A stretch of DNA of 26,371 nucleotides from an uncultured Clostridia bacterium (GTDB lineage: Bacteria; Bacillota; Clostridia; TANB77; CAG-508): positions 1 to 26,371 of the forward strand of contig CALXSO010000079.1 in NCBI GenBank assembly GCA_944391155.1, in the 5' to 3' direction. A program made the translations under genes and the position numbers. Within the stretch, counting starts at the first letter, position 1, and each line of letters begins with the position of its first letter. This document shows, in pieces, positions 1 through 6,325 of this stretch. Below the pieces are notes generated by a model. That model worked only from the letters and a program-made list of their open reading frames with translations. It did no database searches and was not told the DNA's origin.

Positions 1-52
1 TAGATAATATTGTATCTACTACCCCTAGGTGTCGTCCGAAGACTTCCACCGC
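1..52. other. structured segment at the window edge
   Basis: This short stretch is clearly richer in G and C than the AT-rich DNA around it. Bases 1-6 can pair with 13-18, and GGTG at 28-31 can pair with CACC at 47-50, with GTC and GAC inside closing a CGAA loop at 37-40. It may be the end of a structured RNA lying mostly outside the window, but I do not recognise the family and cannot assign a strand. Bases 53-130 are AT-rich and show nothing further. Confidence 0.2.
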
Positions 53-121
53 AATCCTTAAATATATTATAATATATATATATTATTATATGCAATATTT
101 TTTAAAATATTTTTATTTTTT

Positions 122-172
122 CTCAAAAAACGTTGCAAGTTTTTACGAGAACTTTTAAGATAATCTTGCAAG
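122..172 (-). terminator. possible weak terminator after the 48-residue ORF
   Basis: TTGCAAG (133-139) can pair with CTTGCAA (165-171). On the minus strand this stem is followed by a run of six T residues (125-130). It lies about 30 bp past the stop of the small minus-strand ORF. The stem is only seven base pairs with a long loop, so the call is weak. Confidence 0.3.
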
Positions 173-198
173 TTTTTTTACATTTAATCACAGGTTTT

Positions 199-345
199 CT
201 AAATGATTTTATAGATAATTGCATTTTTATAATCTGCTATTCCTTGTTTTAATGCCTCTATAACTTCTCTATCTTTATCAGTATAATCTAACCTTGTGCA
301 AAATTTATTTCCTAATTTTTCGCAAAATTTTTCATTATCATTCAT
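199..345 (-). CDS. small hypothetical protein, 48 aa
   Basis: This is a short ORF starting MNDNEKFCEKLGNKFC and ending YKNAIIYKII. It has a clear Shine-Dalgarno GGAGG about eight bases before the ATG, which is the main reason to believe it. It is charged and helical-looking, with two cysteines (residues 8 and 16), no signal peptide and no membrane segment. I do not recognise the family. It lies downstream of surface-protein gene A on the same strand, separated by a 29-bp hairpin repeat, so it probably has its own promoter. The nearest downstream feature is a weak terminator-like stem. It could be a small regulator or the remnant of a larger gene. Confidence 0.5.
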   Translation of the reverse strand: MNDNEKFCEKLGNKFCTRLDYTDKDREVIEALKQGIADYKNAIIYKII

Positions 346-444
346 TTTAATTTCCTCCAATTCATTTTTTTGATTATTATAACATATAAAATATAAATAT
401 TCTATAATTAAAAATTAAATATAGAAAATATAAAAAAATTGATA

Positions 445-590
445 CAATTCCGACTTCATTTTGTATAGTAGTCTGAAAGGTTGATATATAAATATTTTTT
501 TCAAAAATCTTTAGGTTTTGCTATGGGTTTTCGACAAAAATATTTATATATCAACCTTTCAGACAGACTAATTTTATGTCATACTTTTAT
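445..590. repeat. long-hairpin intergenic repeat, copy 1
   Basis: A perfect 29-bp inverted repeat (471-499 with 536-564) contains the family signature GTTGATATATAAATA and has a 36-base loop. The flanks are family-specific: a left flank GACTTCATTTTGTA (452-465) and a right flank near TTTTATGTCATAC (572-584). Four more copies lie in this window. This copy starts just past the stop codon of surface-protein gene A and could act as its terminator. The conserved flanks and spread of copies suggest a MITE-like or REP-like element. Confidence 0.75.
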
Positions 591-591
591 C

Positions 592-1893
592 CTAATTTTT
601 TTCTTTAAAAATCAAGTCATTATCTTCATCATATTCCCAATATTTCCATATTTCGCCAAAAGAATTCTCTGTTATATAATCATTTAGTTTTTGTGCAATA
701 TCATCTTCTTTTATATCTGAAAAAGATATAGTATATTTACTATCTAATCCTACATATACTGTTTCTTTATAAAAACAATTAATAATTGAATTTGCATTAG
801 CTATATTATATTTACTTGTTCCAGATATTTCTCCAACATTGTAGCAATTTACAATTTTAGACGTTCCCTCTGCCCATATTGTTCCCAATATTCCTCCTGC
901 TTTATTTGCAGATGTAACTTTACCTAAATTATAACAATTATAAACATTTAGCACTGCATCTCCTCTAAATTCTCCTATTATCCCTCCAGCTCCAGTACAA
1001 GTAGTATCTGTTACTAACTTTAATGTAATATTTCCCGCATTGTAACAATTTATTATATTAAGGCTTATAGCACCATAATTTCCTCCTCCTCCAACAATAC
1101 CACCTACTCCCATATATGATCCATTAAAAGTTGCTGAAACATTGCATTTATTATAACAATTGATAATAATATTAGTGCCACTACTAAAAGTAGTAGTACA
1201 TGCCAATATTCCTCCCGCTGGACCATTTTGTGAATTTATATTTCCTGATGTTCCTAAATTCATTATTCTAAAACCACCATTTCCACATCCAAACAATCCA
1301 GCATATGTTTTTGAATTTTGATATATGTTATTTATCTCATTACCCTGTCCATCAAAAACACCTGAAAACCAAGAATTATCTTCAAGATTTCCTATAGGTG
1401 TAAATCCTATACAATCACTGTCTGTTTTAGTTAATTCAGTTTTTAAATTATCAATTTTTCCATCTGTATTCAAATCACCATATTGAGTAGTAGTGTAATC
1501 ATTATATGAAAAAATTGAATTAAAATCTAATGTTCTAGTCAAAATTATATATTTATCTTTGTAAGTATTTTTATTGTTTACATTCTGTGAAAACGATACT
1601 AAATCTTCTATGCATGAAATTTTATATGGATTACTTTCTGTTCCATCACATTCTCCACCTTTAGTTAAATCGCCCGCAAAATCATCAGTAATTATAATTA
1701 TTGGATCTGATATATTTCCATCACTATCTATTTCGTAATATCTCTTACTTTCTATAAATTTTACAATTAAAGAATCTTTATTATCGATAACTTCAGTTTT
1801 ATTCTCTCCAGCATTAGAATTCAATTTTTTCTGTAATTCACTTTGAATTACATTTCCCTTCCTATTATCTCCCATAGCCTGTAATGTAGACAT
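592..1893 (-). CDS. surface protein A, C-terminal part (GLUG-like repeats; frameshifted)
   Basis: This is the larger piece of a split gene. Its first annotatable ATG (residues MSTLQAMGDNRKGN) is internal to the family: the same frame is open upstream to about 1962 and encodes the helical segment that follows the pilin helix in proteins B and C. The rest carries the family's domain with GDLNTDGKID (a dockerin-like calcium-loop pattern), then FSGVFDGQGNEINNIY and repeated units of the type GGI(I/V)G followed by NCYNxG, which resemble GLUG-type beta-helix repeats of adhesins. Read through the frameshift at 1961-1963, the protein would be about 513 residues, close to the 511 of protein C. Its own ATG has no convincing ribosome binding site, so the fragment is probably not made alone. 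Its expected promoter lies in the segment at 2162-2479. Confidence 0.8.
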   Translation of the reverse strand: MSTLQAMGDNRKGNVIQSELQKKLNSNAGENKTEVIDNKDSLIVKFIESKRYYEIDSDGNISDPIIIITDDFAGDLTKGGECDGTESNPYKISCIEDLVSFSQNVNNKNTYKDKYIILTRTLDFNSIFSYNDYTTTQYGDLNTDGKIDNLKTELTKTDSDCIGFTPIGNLEDNSWFSGVFDGQGNEINNIYQNSKTYAGLFGCGNGGFRIMNLGTSGNINSQNGPAGGILACTTTFSSGTNIIINCYNKCNVSATFNGSYMGVGGIVGGGGNYGAISLNIINCYNAGNITLKLVTDTTCTGAGGIIGEFRGDAVLNVYNCYNLGKVTSANKAGGILGTIWAEGTSKIVNCYNVGEISGTSKYNIANANSIINCFYKETVYVGLDSKYTISFSDIKEDDIAQKLNDYITENSFGEIWKYWEYDEDNDLIFKEKN

Positions 1894-1933
1894 TTCTAAA
1901 ATTTCTTTCTCATTATTTATTTCTGAATCATTT

Positions 1934-2131
1934 TTAGCTTTTTTCGAATTTAATATTAACCCGATTTTCTCCAGTTAGAGCAGTTATAGTTATTCCTGCT
2001 AAAATTAGAAGAATAATTATTGTAATAGTTAAAGCCAACATTGTTATACCTCTAGCAGATTCTTTAACTTTCATAGCACTTATCTTTTTTAATAAGGTAT
2101 TTTTTCCCTTAAATTTCATATTTATTATCAT
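1934..2131 (-). CDS. surface protein A, N-terminal prepilin-like part (frameshifted)
   Basis: This encodes a type IV prepilin-like N-terminus: basic leader, then RG|ITMLALTITIIILLI, a hydrophobic helix ending AGITITALTGEN. The same helix opens proteins B and C, and in such proteins a prepilin peptidase would cut after the glycine. Translation runs into CGG at 1961-1963 and stops soon after. Skipping the C restores ENGLILNSKKAKNDSEIN, matching the family, so this and 592-1893 are one gene. I chose ATG at 2131 because GGAAAGGA (2148-2141, minus strand) lies nine bases upstream; TTG at 2134 is possible. That ribosome binding site is part of the outer arm of recombination site A-left. It is either a pseudogene, an assembly error or a programmed +1 frameshift. 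Confidence 0.75.
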   Translation of the reverse strand: MIINMKFKGKNTLLKKISAMKVKESARGITMLALTITIIILLILAGITITALTGENRVNIKFEKS

Positions 2132-2140
2132 CAATTTTCA

Positions 2141-2187
2141 TCCTTTCCTTTTTCTTTAAGTAGTGTACTTAAAGAAAAAGGAAAGGA
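2141..2187. other. putative recombinase site A-left (inverton A boundary)
   Basis: A perfect 22-bp inverted repeat (2141-2162 with 2166-2187) has a GTG centre. Its core is CTTTAAGT-AGTGT-ACTTAAAG. The partner site at 2461-2493 has the same core in opposite orientation. The outer arm contains the ribosome binding site of surface-protein gene A. In the present arrangement the inner arm pairs with it completely, so in RNA the site would be hidden in the stem. The role as a crossover site is inferred from its symmetry and the three paired examples. Confidence 0.7.
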
Positions 2188-2251
2188 TAAAATTTTTTTA
2201 AACTAAATATTTTACTTTTTATTAAAAAGCAAATTAATGGCATGAAAATGT

Positions 2252-2352
2252 AATCTGTCTGAAAAGTTGATATATAAATATTTTTGTTAAAAAAAACTTC
2301 AGTTTTACCTATTGCTTCTTGTCAAAATATTTATATATCAACCTTTCAGGCT
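2252..2352. repeat. long-hairpin intergenic repeat, copy 2 (inside inverton A)
   Basis: A 26-bp inverted repeat (2259-2284 with 2324-2349, one mismatch) has the same GTTGATATATAAATA core as copy 1. Its flanks match copies 1 and 3 in reverse complement, so this copy is in the opposite orientation. It lies inside the putative invertible segment, between the promoter and surface-protein gene A. Confidence 0.7.
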
Positions 2353-2420
2353 TCTCTACAAAATGATGTCTGAATTGTAATAACTACTGTACAAAATTTA
2401 AAAATCTAATAATTTTTTAC

Positions 2421-2449
2421 TTGATTTTTGAAAATTTTATTGATAATAT
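2421..2449 (+). promoter_or_regulatory. inverton A promoter, pointing away from gene A (OFF)
   Basis: TTGATT (2421-2426), a 17-bp spacer and TAATAT (2444-2449), with TGA just before giving an extended -10. The same ACTTGATT...ATTGATAA arrangement with an identical 17-bp spacing occurs in inverton B (17789-17817) and C (19730-19758). It reads rightward, away from the minus-strand gene it should serve. Inversion between 2162-2166 and 2475-2479 would turn it toward gene A. Confidence 0.75.
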
Positions 2450-2460
2450 ATACTTAATAA

Positions 2461-2493
2461 AAAATCTTTAAGTACACTACTTAAGGATTTTTT
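2461..2493. other. putative recombinase site A-right (inverton A boundary)
   Basis: The core is CTTTAAGT-ACACT-ACTTAAGG, whose 5-bp centre is the reverse complement of AGTGT in site A-left. The arms extend as AAAAATC and GATTTTT. The match to A-left continues over about 20 bp in inverted orientation, as expected for sites flanking an invertible segment. Confidence 0.7.
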
Positions 2494-2506
2494 CCATTTT
2501 TACTTA

Positions 2507-2551
2507 AAAAGCTGAGGCAGAAAACTTTGAAAGTTTTCTGCCTCAGCTTTT
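2507..2551. terminator. strong bidirectional terminator-like hairpin
   Basis: A perfect 21-bp inverted repeat (2507-2527 with 2531-2551) has a three-base loop, with A4 at the start and T4 at the end. It lies between nrdG and inverton A. It would stop nrdDG transcription from entering surface-protein gene A and stop OFF-state transcription from promoter A running into nrdG. A diverged copy at 8847-8882 sits on the csoR remnant, so the hairpin belongs to a repeat family. Confidence 0.7.
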
Positions 2552-2610
2552 GACATTCAAGTCCAAATTTTTCCATTACAAACATTGACATTTAAACAAA
2601 TTAGACCGGA

Positions 2611-2670
2611 AAGGTTTGCTATAAAATTACCCATGTGAGTCTTGCTTATGTAGTTTCACTACCTTTTTTA
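2611..2670 (+). repeat. diverged third copy of the junction-RNA-like repeat
   Basis: This 60-bp segment matches the second half of the tandem units at 20991-21231: outer AAAGGT and ACCTTT, a hairpin GTAG-TTTCA-CTAC, and GTGAG pairing with CTTGC. Compared with the other copies, changes in the GTGAG stem turn Watson-Crick pairs into G-U pairs only if the plus strand is the RNA. The run of T after the outer stem also suits a plus-strand terminator. Confidence 0.5.
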
Positions 2671-2687
2671 CTCTAAATACAAAATAT

Positions 2688-3179
2688 TTACTTAATTTCA
2701 ATCACCTTTCCTGTCTCAATACTTTTTTGAACATCTATTACTCTCTGATTTGATGATCCTTTCCATTTTAAAGTAAAATCATGCAATTCATCTTTATACT
2801 GCCCATCTACTAAAACATCTATGTATTTTAAAACTTCTTTATCCTTTAAATCTTTATCAAACCTAAATCCTGACCATACCCATATATTTTTGTTTGGATA
2901 CTTTTCTTTAAACGCTTTTGCAAGTTTTGTTGTTCCCTCAATATTATTTGGATGCATTGGTTCTCCACCTAAAATTGATAAACCTTTTATTTGGTCTTTG
3001 TCACACAATTTTAAAACCTCATCTATAGTATCATTATTAAATTCTTTTCCTCCATCAAAATTCCATGTTTCTGGATTGAAACAATTTTTACAATGAAAAC
3101 TACAACCTTGCATAAATACAGAAACCCTTACTCCTGGTCCATTTGATATATCCATTTTTCTTATTATATTATATCGCAT
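2688..3179 (-). CDS. nrdG: anaerobic ribonucleoside-triphosphate reductase activating protein
   Basis: This radical-SAM enzyme uses a 4Fe-4S cluster and S-adenosylmethionine to put the glycyl radical on NrdD. The cluster motif CxxxCxxC is visible as CSFHCKNC (Cys26, Cys30, Cys33), followed by the glycine-rich LSILGGEP. The protein has 163 residues, a usual NrdG length. I start at ATG 3179, one base after the nrdD stop, with AAGGTGG inside the end of nrdD as ribosome binding site. A longer frame from 3203 would overlap nrdD and lacks support. The tight spacing indicates an nrdDG operon with translational coupling. Confidence 0.95.
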   Translation of the reverse strand: MRYNIIRKMDISNGPGVRVSVFMQGCSFHCKNCFNPETWNFDGGKEFNNDTIDEVLKLCDKDQIKGLSILGGEPMHPNNIEGTTKLAKAFKEKYPNKNIWVWSGFRFDKDLKDKEVLKYIDVLVDGQYKDELHDFTLKWKGSSNQRVIDVQKSIETGKVIEIK

Positions 3180-3180
3180 T

Positions 3181-5373
3181 TTAATCAGCCACCTTATTAT
3201 CAATATGTAATACTCTTTCTTTTATTTCTTGAGTTCTTCCTTTATTCCAGAAATTAGTTCCAATATATCCACAAGTACGTCTTGCAACATTTAATGTGTT
3301 ATGATCTGTATTTCCACAATTAGGACAATACCATTCTAAATTATCATCTATTAAAATTTCTCCTGTATAACCACATTTTTGGCAATAATCTGATTTTGTA
3401 TTAAGTTCTGCATACATAATATTATCATAAATAAATTTGATAACTTCAATTACTGCATCCAAATTATTTTGTAAATTAGGTGTCTCTATATATGAAATTG
3501 CTCCTCCTGGACTTAATTTTTGGAATTCACTTTCTAGTTTTAATTTAGAAAAAGCATCAATCTCTTCAAATACAGGAATATGATATGAATTAGTAATATA
3601 ATTTCTATCTGTTATACCCTTTACAGTTCCAAATCTTTCTTTTAAACATTTAGCAAATTTATATGTTGTTGATTCAATTGGTGTTCCATAAACTGAATAA
3701 TCAATATCTTCTTCTTCTTTCCATTTTTTAGTTGCATCATTCAAATGTTGCATTACTTTCAATCCAAATTCTTTACCCTTTCCATTATCTGTATGAGAAT
3801 GTCCTGTCATATACTTAACACATTCATATAATCCAGCATATCCAAGTGAAATTGTAGAATATCCATGATGCAATAATTCATGTATAGATTCTCCTTTTTC
3901 TAATCTAGCTAATGCACCATGTTGCCATAAAATAGGTGCTACATCACTTGTTACATTACTTAATCTCTTATGTCTTATTTGTAATGCTTTGTGGCATAAT
4001 TCTAATCTTTCATCAAATATTTCCCAGAATTTATCCATATCTCCTTCAGAAGAAAGTGCTACATCTGGTAAATTTATTGTAACAACACCTTGATTAAATC
4101 TACCATAATATTTTCCTTTTCCTTCAACATAATTTTTAGCTTTTGCTATATTTCCTAAGTGCATTGTTCTATCAGGTGTTAAAAATGATCTACATCCCAT
4201 ACAAGGATAACAATCTCCATCTCCATATTCATTTTTCTTTAACTCTAACATTACTTTTTCAGATATATAGTCTGGAACCATTCTTTTAGCAGTACATTCA
4301 GCAGCAAGCTTTGTTAAATACCAATACTTACTATCTTCATGTATATTATCTTCTTCAAGAACATATAAAAGTTTAGGAAATGCTGGTGTAATAAATACAC
4401 CTTTTTCGTTTTTAAAGCCAAGAATTCTTTGTTTCAAAAATTCTTCTATTATCATTGCTAGTTCTTCTTTATATTCATCAGTTTCTCCTAAATACATATT
4501 AACAGATAAAAACGGTGCCTGTCCATTTGTATTTGTCATAGAATTTACTTGGTAGTTAAATGTTTGAACTCCATCTTCAACTTCTTTTTTTGTATCTTGC
4601 ATAGCAAACTTTTCACAGTCTTCTTTACTTAGATTTCTTTCTTTATATTTTTCATAATATTTTTCATAACTTGCTCTAACAAATGGTGCTAAATGTGTAA
4701 GAGATACTGTTGCTCCACCATAACTAGAAGAGGTAACTGCTAAAATTATTTGGGTTGCAATTGTTGCAGCTGTTATAAATCTATGTGGTTTTTCTATCAT
4801 AACACCATTTATAACTGTTCCATTCTGCAACATATCATCTAAATTAATTAATTCACAATTATGCAAAGCATTTTGTGCAAAATAATCTGCATCATGAAAA
4901 TGTATAATTCCTTCATCATGTGCCTTTACTATATCTTCTGGTAATAAAAATCTTCTTGTAATATCTGTACTTGTAATTCCTGCTAAATAATCTCTTTGTG
5001 TTGTTACTACTTCTGCATTTTTATTAGCATTTTCATTATTCCAATATTCGTTTTCTCCTTCAATTAATTCTTTAATAGTTTGATCTGTTGTATTAGCTTT
5101 TCTGACTAATTCTCTTGTATATCTATATGTAATATATTTTTTTGCTAATTGATATTTATCAAATTCCATTAATTTTTCTTCAATTATATCTTGTATATCT
5201 TCAACTAAAATTCTTTTTTTGTTTAAATCTTCTATGTATTTAATAATTTCCTTTATTTCTTCTTTTGTTGCCTTTTCTCTTCCTCTAACCTCATCATTTG
5301 CTTTACCTATTGCAACTCTAATTTTCTCTGGATCATAGTCCACAATATGTCCATCTCTTTTTACAATTTTCAT
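3181..5373 (-). CDS. nrdD: anaerobic (class III) ribonucleoside-triphosphate reductase
   Basis: Makes deoxyribonucleotides from ribonucleoside triphosphates under anoxic conditions with a glycyl radical. At 730 residues it is full length. An N-terminal ATP-cone (MKIVKRDGHIVDYDPEKI, roughly residues 1-95) is the usual allosteric activity domain. Near the C-terminus are CQKCG and CPNCG, the zinc ribbon, then RRTCGYIG with the radical glycine at about residue 702. The start has GAGGAGG about nine bases upstream. Transcription probably begins at the promoter at 5411-5439. It diverges from a Crp/Fnr-like regulator gene and shares with it a palindrome that could be that regulator's operator. An active NrdD implies an anaerobic lifestyle. 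Confidence 0.97.
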   Translation of the reverse strand: MKIVKRDGHIVDYDPEKIRVAIGKANDEVRGREKATKEEIKEIIKYIEDLNKKRILVEDIQDIIEEKLMEFDKYQLAKKYITYRYTRELVRKANTTDQTIKELIEGENEYWNNENANKNAEVVTTQRDYLAGITSTDITRRFLLPEDIVKAHDEGIIHFHDADYFAQNALHNCELINLDDMLQNGTVINGVMIEKPHRFITAATIATQIILAVTSSSYGGATVSLTHLAPFVRASYEKYYEKYKERNLSKEDCEKFAMQDTKKEVEDGVQTFNYQVNSMTNTNGQAPFLSVNMYLGETDEYKEELAMIIEEFLKQRILGFKNEKGVFITPAFPKLLYVLEEDNIHEDSKYWYLTKLAAECTAKRMVPDYISEKVMLELKKNEYGDGDCYPCMGCRSFLTPDRTMHLGNIAKAKNYVEGKGKYYGRFNQGVVTINLPDVALSSEGDMDKFWEIFDERLELCHKALQIRHKRLSNVTSDVAPILWQHGALARLEKGESIHELLHHGYSTISLGYAGLYECVKYMTGHSHTDNGKGKEFGLKVMQHLNDATKKWKEEEDIDYSVYGTPIESTTYKFAKCLKERFGTVKGITDRNYITNSYHIPVFEEIDAFSKLKLESEFQKLSPGGAISYIETPNLQNNLDAVIEVIKFIYDNIMYAELNTKSDYCQKCGYTGEILIDDNLEWYCPNCGNTDHNTLNVARRTCGYIGTNFWNKGRTQEIKERVLHIDNKVAD

Positions 5374-5410
5374 TTCTTTTGTTCCTCCTCTTATTATTTT
5401 TTATGACCTA

Positions 5411-5439
5411 ATATTATATATAAAATTTTTTTATTACAA
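5411..5439 (-). promoter_or_regulatory. promoter of nrdDG
   Basis: On the minus strand TTGTAA (5439-5434), a 17-bp spacer and TAATAT (5416-5411) make a sigma-A promoter ahead of nrdD. The -35 overlaps the palindrome CAAGT-TGC-ACTTG. Confidence 0.55.
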
Positions 5440-5449
5440 GTTGCACTTG
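5437..5449. promoter_or_regulatory. candidate operator between nrdDG and the Crp-like gene
   Basis: CAAGT-TGC-ACTTG is a perfect palindrome with a 3-base centre. It covers the -35 regions of the two divergent promoters. A natural candidate ligand is the Crp/Fnr-like protein encoded next door, but this rests on position and symmetry alone. Confidence 0.45.
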
Positions 5450-5475
5450 CACCTTTTTAAAATTTTTGTTAAAAT
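5447..5475 (+). promoter_or_regulatory. promoter of the Crp/Fnr-like gene
   Basis: TTGCAC (5447-5452), 17 bp, then TAAAAT (5470-5475), preceded by TGT as an extended -10. A start about seven bases downstream (near 5482) would leave at most about ten bases before the first ATGs at 5486 and 5492, so the mRNA may be nearly leaderless. Confidence 0.5.
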
Positions 5476-5485
5476 ATTTTTGGTG

Positions 5486-6124
5486 ATGTTTATGAATGCC
5501 CCTTTTGATAATTTAACTAAGGCTCAAATCAACAGATTATATAATTTATTAGGTGTCCACATGTATAAATATAACAGGAATGAAGAGATTTTACCAACTA
5601 TAAAACATGAAAATATAATTGCTATTATTTTAAGTGGATATGCACAAATAATTTATATGGAATATACTGGTAATGAAATAGTAACAGAAAATTTATATAA
5701 AAATAGTTTATTTGGAACAAATATTTCTGCAACAAATGATGATAACTGCCAAATTATTGCTATAGATCCCACAGAAGTATTAGTAATTGATTATAGTAAA
5801 CTTTTAAATGAACAAAATTTAAAATATAATTATTTTAATATTTTTTTACAAAATTTATTTAATATAACTAATATAAAATTAAAAGAAAGAAATGAAAGAA
5901 TCAAAATTTTAGAAAAAAAACAAATAAGAGATAAATTATTAGAATTTTTCGAAATTGAATACAAAAAAACTCTTTCAAAATCAATTTTACTACCTTTTTC
6001 ACTCAAAGATTTAGCTGATTATATCGCTGTAAATAGGTCTGCAATGTTTAGAGAATTAAAACATTTAAAAGATGATAAAATTATCGAAATGAAAAATAGA
6101 AGAATTATATTACTTTATAAATAA
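5486..6124 (+). CDS. Crp/Fnr-family transcriptional regulator
   Basis: A cytosolic regulator of about 212 residues and the only confident plus-strand gene. The N-terminal half looks like a cyclic-nucleotide-binding-type beta-roll (KHENIIAIILSGYAQIIY...NSLFGTN). The C-terminal half has the Crp winged helix: LPFSLKDLADYIAVNRSAMF with REL as recognition helix, then a wing at IIEMKNRRIILL. There is no Fnr-type N-terminal cysteine cluster and only one cysteine is visible, so iron-sulphur oxygen sensing is unlikely; the signal is unknown. I use ATG 5486 (5492 is equally possible). The frame extends back to TTG 5441, but that would lie in the promoter. It diverges from nrdD, so control of anaerobic nucleotide reduction or of itself is a reasonable inference. 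Confidence 0.8.
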   Translation: MFMNAPFDNLTKAQINRLYNLLGVHMYKYNRNEEILPTIKHENIIAIILSGYAQIIYMEYTGNEIVTENLYKNSLFGTNISATNDDNCQIIAIDPTEVLVIDYSKLLNEQNLKYNYFNIFLQNLFNITNIKLKERNERIKILEKKQIRDKLLEFFEIEYKKTLSKSILLPFSLKDLADYIAVNRSAMFRELKHLKDDKIIEMKNRRIILLYK

Positions 6125-6129
6125 ATTTA

Positions 6130-6276
6130 AAATGTCCCAAATGTAGTCAATTAATTTAAATAAATATGTGAAGTTTATAAAATCTACTCTTTGACTTTTA
6201 AAATATACTATACTAAAATTTAATATATATACTTCAAACATTTAACCTTACTTTAATGACGACATTTAGGACATTT
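6130..6276. repeat. MITE-like element with 19-bp terminal inverted repeats
   Basis: AAATGTCCCAAATGTAGTC (6130-6148) and its near reverse complement (6258-6276, two mismatches) bound 147 bp of AT-rich DNA without an ORF. It lies between the convergent Crp-like and copA genes. It could be a small non-autonomous element or only a long-loop terminator structure. I see no clear target duplication. Confidence 0.4.
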
Positions 6277-6325
6277 CTAAAAATTTTATCTTAATCTCAA
6301 AGTATTGGCAATTACAGTTAAACTG

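Noticed and set aside
2141..2187. Inverted sites as ordinary terminators
   Set aside because: They lie just upstream of genes, come in inverted pairs with matching centres around a promoter, and lack consistent T-runs.
5441..5485. Longer N-terminus for the Crp-like regulator from TTG 5441
   Set aside because: It would place the start codon inside the -35 region and operator palindrome, and the added residues do not look like the family.
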